From Brassica napus (Eukaryota; Streptophyta; Magnoliopsida; Brassicales; Brassicaceae), in contig NC_063439.1 of the NCBI RefSeq assembly GCF_020379485.1, forward strand, positions 12,316,466-12,380,465: a stretch of DNA of 64,000 bases, written 5' to 3'. The position numbers were made by a program, and so were the translations under genes. Below the pieces are notes generated by a model, which ran no database searches, was not told the DNA's origin, and saw nothing but the letters and a program-made list of their open reading frames with translations. Positions 1 through 10,204 of this stretch are shown piece after piece; the stretch's first letter is position 1; the number at the start of each line of letters is the position of its first letter.

Positions 1-281
1 TAAGCTTGTCTTTGTCGAGGAATGATTATAATAGTTTTGTTCGTGGTCTGTTTTGTGATTTGCATGTGTACTCTTTTAGTTGTGAATTTTTTGTAAAATC
101 AGTAATAATGTTTCCCAAGATGTAATACATGTGCTAACAATGTGTTTACACACATTTACAAATCAATGAAATAATAGACTTCAATTGCCTTTTTCTTATC
201 TTTGGATCTCTCATATGCAATAATAAACTCCAATGGCCTTTTTCTCATCTTAATAAACAAGAATGTTGGTAGCTTCATATT
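1..281. other. Non-coding flank of the first MULE
   Basis: No gene is visible. The first ~120 bases resemble 34345-34470 (shared phrases such as TGTGTACTCTTTTAGTTGTG), which lies inside the long inverted-repeat element at 32386-38088, so this flank is probably part of a related dispersed repeat. The 9-bp sequence CTTCATATT at 273-281 is the left target-site duplication of the MULE that starts at 282; sequence interrupted here resumes at 2032. Confidence 0.5.
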
Positions 282-612
282 GGAAAGGGCGTTTTTAGAC
301 CTCAACAATTCGCGTCGTGCCTTTTTAGACCCAAACAAATCATGAGTGCGAAATCATACCTGAATTTATATTTCGTTTAAATAATCAACCCAAACTTCAC
401 TCCGTTATATAAATTCCTGCCTTGACTAACTTGTCGTCAGTGCACCGTTAAACTATGCCTAATCCGTTAACGGTTTAATCAGAAACAAGAAGAAAACGAC
501 GTCGTTTGATTCATTAATCAAAACGACGCCGTTTTGAATTGGGGGAAAATCAAAATCGAAAACCCTAGCCCTTTTGTTCTTCTTCCCCGACACTCTCACG
601 GTTCTCTCTGCA
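282..612 (+). repeat. Left terminal inverted repeat of the MULE
   Basis: The outer end reads GGAAAGGGCGTTTTTAGACC and matches, in reverse complement, the right arm ending at 2022, with few mismatches by eye over ~330 bases. The arm contains the self-complementary motif AAACGACGTCGTTT near 494-507 and its partner AAAACGACGCCGTTTT. The reverse strand is open over 459-641 because this arm is the mirror of the right arm, which encodes the tail of the MULE protein. Confidence 0.92.
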
Positions 613-700
613 ACTCGAAAATCACAGACGACTATCAGCATTGAAGAAGACTTTCTTCGTCGAAAACGCTAGTGAATGTAAAGGGTGTTAGCGACTGGAA

Positions 701-1737
701 ATGAGGTAATTTATTCCTCACGAAATAATGCGTTAATGTTTAATTTTGTTTTAATGTTGAAATTTCCTCTTGTTTTTTACAGTATGTTCGAGATTGTCAC
801 GTTTAATGCTAGTTTCGGTGGATATTGGGTGAAGAAAAGAACCGGTGATGTTGGGTATATTGGTGGGGATGTGAAAACCATCGAATGCAAACCGGAAGAG
901 TTGTTCACATTTTTATTAGATGAGTTTGGAGAGGGATTGTATATGCATAGGTTGTGGTACACGCTTCCTTTTGAGGATCACAAGGATAGAAAGAAACTGA
1001 GCCATGTTAGAGATGCTAGTTTTAAAGAGATGTGTGAAGCGGGTCAGTGGAAAGGAGTTCTTAATTTGTTCCTAGTGAGCACAGTCGATCATCCTGAGGA
1101 AGAGCAGATTCAGGAACCTTGCGAAGAAGAGATCCGAGTAGAAAGAAATGTTGCTGGCTTTGTGGATGAAGATGAAGATTTCGATTATCATAACACACCT
1201 CCCAATTCTGATGGTGAGGAAGAGGAGGATATGCTGAGGTTCAAACCAGGGAGTGGTCACCTAGAGCTAAGGCAAGTCTTTGATACAATTGAAGATTTCA
1301 AAGATGCATTAGTTGAGTATGCTTTGAAGGGAGGGTGGAACATCAAGCGGAATAAATGGGGAAAAATTAAATGTGGGGCTGTTTGTGGGTCTAAAGACAA
1401 GTGCCCATGGAGAATCTATTGCTCTTATGAAGAGAGATATGGGAAGTGGATGGTGAAAACATATGAAGATGGGCACAAATGCCAAAAAGATGGGTATAGT
1501 AAGCTACTGAAATCGGGTGTGATTTTGAAGCTCTTCATGGACGAGATTAGGAATGATGTTGATTTGAAACCTAAGTATATGCAAGAGCAGATTGAGCAAA
1601 GGTTCAACTTGATAACCACGATTGACAAGTGTAAAAAGGCCAAGCGAAAGGCACTAGACATCATCAGCCGTGATCATGAGGAGCAATTTTGCAGAGAGAG
1701 CCGTGAGAGTGTCGGGGAAGAAGAACAAAAGGGCTAG
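701..1737 (+). CDS. MURA-like MULE protein, DNA-binding module only (spliced, intact)
   Basis: Best model is two exons, 701-705 and 783-1737: ATGAG, a GT-AG intron 706-782, then TATGTTCGAG, giving 319 residues starting MSMFEIVTF. An unspliced reading from 685 is also open. The N-terminal ~100 residues resemble the PB1-like domain of plant MULE proteins (VTFNASFGGYWV). A very acidic spacer (EEEEED) follows, then the plant MuDR DNA-binding domain (FKDALVEYALKGGWNIKRNK, KCPWRIYCSYEERYGKWMVK, HKC) and the start of the linker towards the transposase core. The DDE catalytic domain and SWIM zinc finger of full-length MURA (usually over 600 residues) are absent. The ORF enters the right TIR and ends RESRESVGEEEQKG. 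It may bind TIRs without cutting, acting as a competitor or repressor; that is inference. The same family appears as a pseudogene at 8701-9870. Confidence 0.8.
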
Positions 1738-2022
1738 GGTTTTTGATTTTGATTTTCCCCCAATTCAAAACGGCGTCGTTTTGATTAATGAATCAAACGA
1801 CGTCGTTTTCTCCTTGTTTCTGATTAAACTGTTAACGGATTAGGCATGGTTTAACGGTGGACTGACGACAAGTTAGTCAAGGCAGGAATTTATATAACGG
1901 AGTGAAGTTTGGGTTGATTATTTAAACGAAATATCAATTCAGGTATGATTTCGCACTCATGATTTGTTTGGGTCTAAAAAGACACGACGCGAATTGTTGA
2001 GGTCTAAAAACGCCCTTTTCCC
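1690..2022 (-). repeat. Right terminal inverted repeat of the MULE
   Basis: Reverse complement of 282-612. Its inner ~48 bases are translated: the MULE ORF reads through the TIR boundary at 1690 and stops at 1735-1737, so about the last 15 residues of the protein are TIR-encoded. The right TSD copy follows at 2023-2031. Confidence 0.92.
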
Positions 2023-2031
2023 CTTCATATT

Positions 2032-2172
2032 GATATAACATTTTAAAAAGAATTTTAACACTTCTTCGAACTCATAACAACAATCATCATTAGTGTCTAT
2101 AACAATAATACTTAAGAGATGAAAACAAACAATAGTAACTAGTCAAAGCATATCATATTTTTTATAAGTTTG
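2032..2172. other. Short spacer between MULE and solo LTR
   Basis: AT-rich continuation of the sequence interrupted by the MULE. No coding potential was seen. Confidence 0.5.
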
Positions 2173-3242
2173 TGTTGAAAAACTTAGTCAAATTTAGTAA
2201 AACTAAGGGAGAAAACATATTTTGAAAATATGAGTTTTACATATCTTGAAGTTACTTATCACTCTTAAAAATACAAGTTATTCAAAAACTAGTGTAAAAG
2301 ACTTAAAAACTAGCGTAGAAGACTTTCGTGTATGAGATTTGTAGAGTTCTCTTCTCTGGTTCCAATGGAGAAAGATGAGAGCTTGCTCTAGGTGATTTAG
2401 AAAGAGAGATTGATGAGAGTGTTTATGAGAGAATAAGAGACTTAGGAACAGAGATTAAGAGAATGAGAGATTAGAAGAATAAGAGATTAGAGATTAGGGA
2501 TTTAGATTCAAGAACAAGTTTATCATTCATGAAGTGGAGAGGGGAAATCCCCCTTACTCCCTTAGAAGATACAAAACGCTATCTAAGGCTTATATATGCC
2601 TTTACATGTATCAAAGAATAAACCTAAATCCTATGGACATAAATGCAAGATAGATTGGATGGCTAGGATCAGAGAAGGCTGGTCTTTGATGTTATGGTGC
2701 AAGCTGGCGTGCGTGGACTGATTGGAAGGTGGAGATTGGCTCAGTTTGAATTAAACAGCCAGGATGGGTCTTTGTGAAGATAAGGCTGTAAAGGTAAAGC
2801 ACCTTTCCCTTTCCAGCCTGTCCCTTGGACCACTCTTCTCCTTAAGGTATATTCCTTTGCTTCCATCTCACTCCAACGGTCACATGATTTGAATCATGCC
2901 GTGCCCACATGTTGCATTCTTCTTCTTTTGGCTAACCAGATGAATGGATGATGCTCGGGTGTTGTACGGTCGATGTACGGCACTCGCCCTAACTATGCAC
3001 AACACTTATCCTTCCTCTTTGGTTGATCCATTCATCTTCTTGATTCGCCCTATCTTTGCACCTGAGGCCATCTTCTCTCTAACTCCTCCAAACACTTCAC
3101 ATGATCAGTCTAAGTCTCTCCTAGACTTGACTTCACAAGATAGATTCTTCAGAACACTTCTGAAGCTTGATTGAACTCTTCTGGACATCTTCTAGAGCTT
3201 GCCCTATTAATGTACAAGCTCTATCTCCTCTTCAGTTCAACA
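2173..3242 (-). mobile_element. Probable solo LTR (copia-like), minus orientation
   Basis: A 1070-bp block with LTR-type ends, TGTTGAA at 2173 and TTCAACA at 3242. Read on the minus strand it has a TATATAA box near 2590-2598 followed by a pyrimidine-rich leader, as expected for U3-R. No internal domains, primer-binding site or second LTR are adjacent. A matching 5-bp target-site duplication is not visible (GTTTG versus CCGTG), so the ends may be slightly misplaced or the flank rearranged. The short open frame at 2944-3174 looks like chance. Confidence 0.6.
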
Positions 3243-3557
3243 CCGTGGAAGTCTTCTCGGATCAGTTAGAAACTTTAATTAACATGAATGTTGGTAACCT
3301 CATAAATATCACCAATTAAGTTATAAGTTTCATTCAGTAGCCCACATATTCATTAATAAACATGAATTAACAAGAAAATGTTTAAAAGTATTTATAGTTT
3401 TAGAGAAAATGCAAGTTTATTAAACATTAATGCAGACGTCATCCACGAAGGTCGTCTAGTAGACTTCCAGAGAAGTCGTCCATTTAGGTCGACGCGGACG
3501 ACTTCAATCTAAGTCTTCCAGACGACTAAAATATAAGTCGTCTGGTCAACGCAGACT
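3243..3557. other. Non-coding stretch with GTCGTC/GTCTTC-rich repeats
   Basis: No gene. The piece 3285-3345 (ATGAATGTTGGTAACCTCAT) resembles the reverse complement of 34540-34600, linking it to the inverted-repeat element there. The end of the stretch begins the GTCGTCT-rich sequence that leads into the foldback element. Confidence 0.4.
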
Positions 3558-4268
3558 TTGAAATCTGTTATCTGAGACGATTAGAAAATAAGTTATCTAC
3601 TTTTGTTTGGTTAAACAAAAACTCCAAAAAAGCTAGACGACTTACATTTCAGTCATCATAGGTTAGTTTGCATTTGACTGGATTATTTCACAAGTTTGAC
3701 TTTTCTGGACGACTTACATTTCAGTCGTCTGGTGAAAAATTGAAATATCAATAATTTATTAAAACTCGACGACTTACAATTTAGTCGTCATAGGTTAGTT
3801 TTGTAATTGAGAAATAATACTTCAATATTTAATTATATATAAACAACTTAAATTCTGTCGTCCGCCCGACGACTTACATGTAAGTCGTCCAGGATTTACA
3901 AGGTTTGACCCGAATCTCGGAATAAAATCCTGGACGACTTACATGTAAGTCGTCGGGCGGACGACTAAATTGTAAGTTGTCTGAGTATAATTAAATAATG
4001 AAGTTTTTTTTTCAATGGCAAAACTAACCTACGACGACTTACATGTAAGTCGTCGGGTTTTAATAAAATATTGATATTTCAATTTTCCACCAGGCGACTG
4101 AAATGTAAGTCGTCCAGGAATGTCAAACTTGTGAAAATAATCCAATCAAATGCAAAACTAACCTATGACGACTTACATGTAAGTAGTCTAGATTCTTTGG
4201 AGATTTTTTTGTAACCAAACAAAAGCAGACGACTTATATTTCAGTCGTCTCAGAAAACAGATTCTAAT
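3558..4268. repeat. Foldback element with long inverted repeat and near-perfect central hairpin
   Basis: The left arm (3558-3894) and right arm (3928-4268) are inverted copies, imperfect at the outside and becoming perfect at the centre, where ~38 bases (3857-3894 against 3928-3965) pair across a ~33-base loop. A 22-bp palindrome, GACGACTTACATG plus its mirror, occurs at 3868-3889, 3933-3954 and 4033-4054, with a degenerate copy near 4168-4189. Variants of GACGACTTACA recur through both arms. No protein is encoded. A MULE-type foldback is possible; no TSD was found. Confidence 0.8.
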
Positions 4269-6035
4269 TGCTTCATCCATGCTCTCGTCTTTATGCTCTG
4301 TAACTAGCAAAACCCTAGGCTTAAAAAATCACCCGAAACCCAAAAAACTAAACCAAAACAAGATCAACTGATACTGAGTCGAACTATAAATAATTAATAA
4401 ATATTTGAAAAGTTTTTGGGTACCTAACATAACTGTAATCGAATAAAGAATCTAATGGGTTCAGGGCCGACTTAACAGTGTTATAGGTTCTCGGGCAAAA
4501 AAAAATTTTACCCTCTAAAATTTCTATTAAGATAATATCAAAAATATTTTTAAAGTTTAATCAGTAATATTTGTATATTTTGTGATAAAAATAAAACTAT
4601 ATACATACATATCAAATAATTTTAGGCCCTTTTCAATTTTATTTATTGTATTTATAATTTGTTTTATATAAAAATATATTTATCAAAAAATTAGATCCCT
4701 TAACTATTAATATCAGGAAGACACATGTTTGGATCCGGAGCGGTCGCACCTGTCTTTGAATGTGTCTTGGGAGGGGGGGGGTATTGAATATATAGTTCTT
4801 ATTCAAAAAGTTATATTTAGATTAGAATTTATCAAAATATCTCAGTTATTTTATAATTGAAAAATATTCAAACCAAGTTATGACATTATTTAAAATTTAT
4901 TGGTTATTTTATCTAAATTATTCAAAACTACTTGAAATGTCTGAATGACCTCATATTTTGTTTTTTATCTAAGTTATTTTTAACTTGATATTTTCATCCA
5001 AAACTATCTAAAAACATATAATTGATTACATACACGATATATTTTAATTACTAACCGGTTTTTGTGTTTCTATTGGAACTACCCCAATACCAAAATTATC
5101 AAAACAAAACAGAATTGGAATTTATAAATAAACATTATTTTGTCTCTAATGCAATTAGCCTAAAAACAATAAAATAGTTTTATCACAAATTAGCACATAA
5201 AATATAAAATAACCAAAATAACATTCATTAAAAACAAAATTGACAAGACACGCTTCATGAATAATATTTTTATATGCAAATTTTTATTTAAAATATTTAT
5301 TTTAAAATATTATTTATTTTTATTTTATATCTTAAGCTATAAATTCTAGACCCTAAACCCCATCTCAAAAATCAAACTCTTATTCTTACTAATTTAACAA
5401 TGTGTCTTTATACTATTAAATCAATAGTATTTTAATTTTTTTTTTTGCATGTTATTTTATGATAAAAATTGTTTGTGTTATCTTATGTCAGTTTTCTTAA
5501 AATATTCATAATAAAGGAACCATAATGGAAGATACAATTAGATATGTCAACTAGGGGATTTCGGGCTTATCCCATTTGAGCTTTGGGTATTATGGGTCTA
5601 AGTTTGTTTGGGCTAAGGCCGGTCCGAAAACCCGAAATTTTATACTTTAGCTTAAATATTATGGTTTTTATAATCAAAACAATTACTAGTGTTGATATAT
5701 TATTTTAATATTTTTATCCAAACTCTAATAAAGCAAATATAAAAGTTGTTAATGCACTTTATTGTTTAATCATTAAAATTGTCACATTTTAAATTTTGCA
5801 AATGTACCTTCTTCTTTCATGTGTAACATGTTTTTTAATTTCAAAATACAACGTATAAAACGTTTGACCATGTTTATCATAAATTTTGTTCTCTTATATA
5901 TTTAGTTTAGTTTATATTTTATTTAAATATTATTAAATTTGGTTTTCTTATTATAATTTTTAAAGCATACGAAAAAGGAAAACATTTTTGATAAAGAAGA
6001 AAAATTCAAACTAACTTAATATTTTAAAAATAAGG
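4269..6035. repeat. Direct-repeat unit, copy 1
   Basis: Starts near TGCTTCATCCATGCTCT and runs to the AT-rich end near 6030. Nearly the whole ~1.77 kb recurs at 6553-8347, differing by scattered substitutions and small indels. AT-rich and without an ORF. It contains a truncated copy of a hAT-like element (4462-4757) and a short poly-G run near 4769-4781. Confidence 0.85.
4462..4757. mobile_element. hAT-like non-autonomous element, right end lost
   Basis: Begins CAGGGCCGACTTAA after AATGGGTT, exactly as the copy at 6749. About 18 bases at the right terminus (the CAGTCGGCC end present at 7046-7060) are missing. Non-coding. Confidence 0.55.
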
Positions 6036-6042
6036 ATTTATT

Positions 6043-6480
6043 TTCCGGGCAGAGCTGGTTCAGTACACTACCGGGGTTTGAGAGTTTGTTAGGAGCAAGG
6101 AATGTAAGGACAAGTTTCTCACTCCTTTATGCGGAGACGAAGGCTTTAATTTAGGCAATGGAATGCATGAAAAATTAAAGACAGTTTCGGGTTACGTTTA
6201 CAACTGATTGTTCTCAACTGGTGAAGATTGTTTTGGAACCGGAAGAATGACCAGCATTTGAAAGCTATTTGGAAAACATTAAGCTTTTGAGAAGAAGTTT
6301 CACCAACTCAGATATCGTTCATGTACCTAGGGCGGAAAACATAAGGGCGGATCGCTTGACACACAGTATTAGAAAACAATTGTCTTTCGTCGTATACATG
6401 GATGCAAAGTTACTATCTTGGTTTACATAGTCTACATGAATCTGTGAATTTTTTCCTGTAAAAATAAAAAATAAAAAAAT
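6043..6480 (+). pseudogene. LINE 3' end: decayed RNase H-like tail and poly-A
   Basis: Translating with stops and frame breaks gives the C-terminal RNase H-like domain of plant L1-type LINEs: RQFRVTFTTDCSQLVK, then FESYLENIKLL, then VPRAENIRADRL and FVVYMDAKLLSWF. The same domain appears at 32836-33430 and 35360-35775. A 3' UTR with A-rich tail (TAAAAATAAAAAATAAAAAA near 6458-6478) follows. It sits exactly between the two copies of the 1.77-kb direct repeat. The 5' part of the element (endonuclease, reverse transcriptase) is absent, as in 5'-truncated LINE insertions. Confidence 0.75.
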
Positions 6481-6748
6481 AATTAGTTCGAATTCTATAA
6501 ATTACTCTTAACTAACTCAAAATTTATGATAATTTCTACGGTTGAAAGTTCTAAATGCTTCATCCATGCTCTCATCTTTATGCTCTGTAACTAGCAACAC
6601 CCTAGGCTTAAAAAATCACCCGAAACCCAAAAAACTAAACCAAAATAAGATAAACTGATACTGAGTCGAACTATAAATAATTAATAAATATTTGAAAAGT
6701 TTTTGGATACCTAACATAACTGTAATCGAATAGAGAATCTAATGGGTT

Positions 6749-7063
6749 CAGGACCGACTTAACACTGTTATAGGCTCTTGGGCAAAAAAAAATTTTGCCC
6801 TCTAAAATTTATATTAAGATAATATCAAAAATATTTTTAAAGTTTAATCAGTAATATTTTGTATATTTTGTGATAAAAATAAAACTATATACACACATAT
6901 TAGATAATTTTGGGCCCTTTTAAATTTTATTTATTGTATTTATAATTTGTTTTATAAAAAAATATATTTATTAAAAAAATTAGACCCCTTAACTATTAAT
7001 ATCATGAGGACACATGTTTGGATCCTGAGCGGTCGCACCTGTCCCCCTACTCAGTCGGCCTTG
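6749..7063. mobile_element. hAT-like MITE, both ends present
   Basis: A 315-bp element starting CAGGACCGACTTA and ending TCAGTCGGCCTTG; the two ends are imperfect inverted repeats (CAGGACCGACT versus CAAGGCCGACT). Flanking 8-mers AATGGGTT (6741-6748) and AATGTGTC (7064-7071) agree at 6 of 8 positions, compatible with an aged 8-bp hAT target-site duplication. Non-coding. Confidence 0.6.
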
Positions 7064-7073
7064 AATGTGTCTT

Positions 7074-7096
7074 GGGGGGGGGGGGGGGGGGGGGGG
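7074..7096 (+). repeat. Poly-G tract, 23 bases
   Basis: Uninterrupted run of G. The matching place in copy 1 of the direct repeat has only GGGAGGGGGGGGG, so the run expanded or contracted after duplication. The strand could form a G-quadruplex. Confidence 0.95.
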
Positions 7097-8357
7097 TATT
7101 GAATATATAGTTCTTATTCAAAAAGTTATATTTAGATTAGAATTTATCAAAATATCTCAGTTATTTTATAATTGAAAAATATTCAAACCAAGTTATGACA
7201 TTATTTAAAATTTATTGGTTATTTTATCTAAATTATTCAAAATTACTTGAAATGTCTGAATGACCTTATATTTTCTTTTATCTAAGTTATTTTTAACTTG
7301 ATATTTTCATCCAAAACTATCTAAAAACATATAATTGATTACATACACGATATATTTTAATTACTAACCGGTTTTTTGTGTTTCTATTGGAACTACCCGA
7401 ATACCAAAATTATCAAAACAAAACAGAATTGGAATTTATAAATAAACATTATTTTGTCTCCGCATTAAAATAATGCAATTAGCCTAAAACAACAAAATAG
7501 TTTTATCACAAATTAGCACATAAAATATAAAATAACCAAAATAACATTCATTAAAAACGAAAATGACAAGACACCCTTCATGAATAATATTTTTATATAC
7601 AATTTTTTATTTAAAATATTTATTTTAAAATATTATTTATTTTTATTTTATATCTTAAGCTCTAAATTCTAGACCCTAAATCCCATCTCAAAAATCAAAC
7701 TCTTATTCTTACTAATTTAACAATGTGTCTTTATACTATTATATTATTTAAAATACTAATTTTTTTTTTGCATGTTATTTTATGAAATTGTTTGTGTTAT
7801 CTTATGTCATTTTTCTTAAAAATATTCATAATAAAGGAACCATAATGGAAGATACAATTAGACATGTCAACTAGGGGATTTCGGGCTTATCCCATTTGGG
7901 CTTTGGTATTATGGATCTAAGTTTGTTTGGGCTAAGGCCGGTCCGAAAACCCGAAATTTTTTAATTTAGCTTAAATATTATGGTTTTTATAATCAAAACA
8001 ATTACTAGTGTTGATATATTATTTTAATATTTTTATCCAAACTCTAATAAAGCAAATATAAAAGTTGTTAATGCACTTTATTGTTTAATCATTAAAATTG
8101 TCACATTTTAAATTTTGCAAATGTACCTTCTTCTTTCATGTGCAACATGTTTTTTAATTTCAAAATACAACGTATAAAACGTTTGACCATGTTTATCATA
8201 AATTTTGTTCTCTTATATATTTAGTTTTAGTTTATATTTTATTTAAATATTATTAAATTTGGTTTTCTTATTATAATTTTTAAAGCATACAAAAAAGGAA
8301 AACATTTTTGATAAAGAAGAAAAATTCAAACTAACTTAATATTTTAAAACAAAAAAT

Positions 8358-8617
8358 GACAATTGTTAATACACTTTATTGTTTAATCATTACAATTGTC
8401 ACATTTTAAATTTTGCAAATGTACCTTCTTCTTTGATGTGGACCATGTTTTTTAATTTCAAAATACAAAGTATAAAACGTTTGATCATGTTTATCATAAA
8501 TTTTGTTCTCTTATATATTTAGTTTTAGTTTATATTTTATTTAAATATTATTAAATTTGGTTTTCTTATTATATTTTTTAAAGCATACGAAAAAGGAAAA
8601 CATTTTTGATAAAAAAC

Positions 8618-8624
<7 letters not shown>
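8358..8624. repeat. Third, partial copy of the direct repeat
   Basis: Repeats the last ~240 bases of the 1.77-kb unit (ATACACTTTATTGTTTAATC onward) immediately after copy 2 and ends at the GA microsatellite. This suggests serial tandem duplication or unequal exchange. Confidence 0.75.

Positions 8625-8700
<76 letters not shown>
8625..8700 (+). repeat. (GA)38 microsatellite
   Basis: 76 bases of perfect GA repeat. It lies exactly at the junction between the third repeat copy and the broken 3' end of the MULE transposase pseudogene; open frames across it are repeat artefacts. Confidence 0.98.
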
Positions 8701-8703
<3 letters not shown>

Positions 8704-9870
8704 TCTTGGCATGATTCTTCTTCACATTTTCCACAATGTGTTTCACACACTTTCTATGCTCAGCATTCGGTAACTTTGACACCATGGCACTTTTCAGTCC
8801 CTTTGATCTATCTGAAATGATGACAAACCCATTTCCACCTTGCAAAACTAAGTCATGTTTTATTTTCTTGATAAACCATAACCAACTATCAGTTGTCTCA
8901 GATTAAACAACGGCCCAAGCAATCGGTTAGATTTGATTGTTGGCATCATGTCCAACAGTAGTTAGCAACACCCCTTTCACAGCTCTCTTCAAGAAAGTAC
9001 CATCAAGTCCAATAATTAGCCTACAATATCCTCTCCAAGTGTCCCGAAGAACCCCAAAGCAGACATAAAAACCGTTGAAAACATCTTCCCCTTCTTTGTT
9101 TTTGTATGTGTCTACAATGGCTGTGAAACCCTGATTTGTCACAATGATCTCCTGTGCGTATCCTCGAAGATGAGCAAATTGCTCCTCATACTCTTTCTCA
9201 AGCCATTTCAGAGCTAAAAGCCTTCCCTTTTGGCACTGATTTCGTGTACTGACTATTTTCCACTTCTTCTTTATAATCTGTTGAATCTCTTCGGGCATCA
9301 AATCCGCTTTTTGTCTCAGCTTATCCAAAAACAGTCTTGCAATCACCGGATTTTTCAACAGCTTGCATTTTCCATCTGGAGTGCAACTTTGATACTTGTA
9401 CTTCGTCTTCAACAACCACTTCTGACTTTCAATATCATAAGAGCAATAAATCCGCCATTTATACTTCCCACCAATGCCACACACATATGAGACTTTTTCC
9501 TTATCCCACCTATCTTGCTTAATGTTTCTTCTCAAAGCATACTCCAAGACAACCTCTTTAAACTCATACAATGTGTAGTAGCTACTACCCAAAGCTAATT
9601 TATCATGACTTCTTCTTCTTTTCATTCTCTTCTCACGCACATCAATATCATCCTCAGAGGAGTCATCCCAACTCTCTGGAATCTCGTTTCTCTCAGTTAG
9701 AATCTCATCCTCAAAATCAGCCACCGATTCCTCGATCTCATACTCAAATTGACCAAGAGTATCCTTAACTTCATATATCTTATCTTGTTTTCCAGATTTT
9801 ATGTCTTCCTCGTCCTCTGTCTCATAACCTCCTTCTAAGTCTTTCTTCTCCGTTTCACCATGGTGTCAGC
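8701..9870 (-). pseudogene. MULE transposase (MURA-like), 3'-truncated and stop-bearing
   Basis: Read on the minus strand from ~9870 to 8701. Residues encoded below 9724 give the MuDR DNA-binding domain (YEFKEVVLEYALRR, KWRIYCSYDIESQKWLLK) and then the MULE transposase core: GYCRLIIGLDGTFLK carries the first catalytic Asp, and GFVIISDRSKGL the second. Two in-frame stops interrupt the core, after DANNQI (near 8925) and after PIAWAVV. The frame ends at VKKNHAKK against the (GA)38 tract, so the third acidic residue and SWIM finger are missing. Upstream, 9870-10120 is a pyrimidine-rich leader. Same protein family as the intact MULE ORF at 701-1737 but clearly diverged from it. Not functional as it stands. 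Confidence 0.88.
9626..9714 (-). repeat. MULE gene segment, original copy of an ~85-bp duplication
   Basis: Matches 10119-10204 with a handful of differences. Here it encodes the start of the MULE protein (acidic segment around WDDSSEDDIDVREK). Confidence 0.8.
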
Positions 9871-10118
9871 ACTTTTGATTTCACTTCTTTCATCTCTGTA
9901 AAAAAAAATCAAACTCAAACCCATACATAAACAAATATGAGAAATCTAAGTTAAACAAGCTTCAAAATTATCCATACCTAACAGCAACAGCCCCTTCATC
10001 ATTCTTCAATTTCTCTCTCTCTCCTCTGCATCTTCATTCCTCACTGTCTCTCACTCCTCTGCATTCTCTTATGTCGATCCTGTCTCTCTCTCTTTCTCGG
10101 TCATCTTCTGTGTTTCTC

Positions 10119-10204
10119 TCTCTCTTCTCACGCACATCAATCTCATCCTCAAAGGAGTCATCCCAACTCTCTGGAATCTCGTTTCTCTCAGTTGGAATCT
10201 CATC
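10119..10204 (-). repeat. Second copy of the MULE segment at the copia breakpoint
   Basis: An ~85-bp repeat of 9626-9714 (TCTCACGCACATCAATCTCA and following). It abuts the truncated reverse transcriptase of the copia element at 10205, so it marks the rearrangement junction. Confidence 0.8.

Larger units (their letters stand above)
282..2022 (+). mobile_element. Mutator-like element (MULE), deletion derivative with long TIRs
   Basis: A 1741-bp DNA transposon. It is bounded by ~330-bp terminal inverted repeats (282-612 and 1690-2022) and flanked by a perfect 9-bp target-site duplication CTTCATATT (273-281 and 2023-2031), the length typical of Mutator insertions. The single gene inside keeps the N-terminal MULE modules but has no DDE catalytic domain, so the element cannot mobilise itself and would need a transposase in trans. 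The intact TSD and the close match between its TIRs suggest a fairly young insertion. Confidence 0.93.
6553..8347. repeat. Direct-repeat unit, copy 2
   Basis: Second copy of 4269-6035 in the same orientation. It keeps the intact hAT-like element (6749-7063) and has a longer poly-G tract (7074-7096). No ORF of note. Confidence 0.85.

Noticed and set aside
2944..3174. 76-codon plus-strand frame
   Set aside because: Lies antisense inside a probable solo LTR and has no recognisable domain.
2173..3242. TSD for the first solo LTR
   Set aside because: GTTTG and CCGTG do not match; the call rests only on the TG...CA ends and TATA layout.
3868..4054. Possible CRISPR-like array from repeated GACGACTTACATG motifs
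   Set aside because: Motifs are palindromic parts of an inverted repeat with unequal spacing in a plant genome; not a CRISPR.
8537..8845. Open frames of 69-102 codons across the GA repeat
   Set aside because: They consist of SLSLSL or RERERE from the microsatellite joined to the end of the MULE pseudogene; not a gene.
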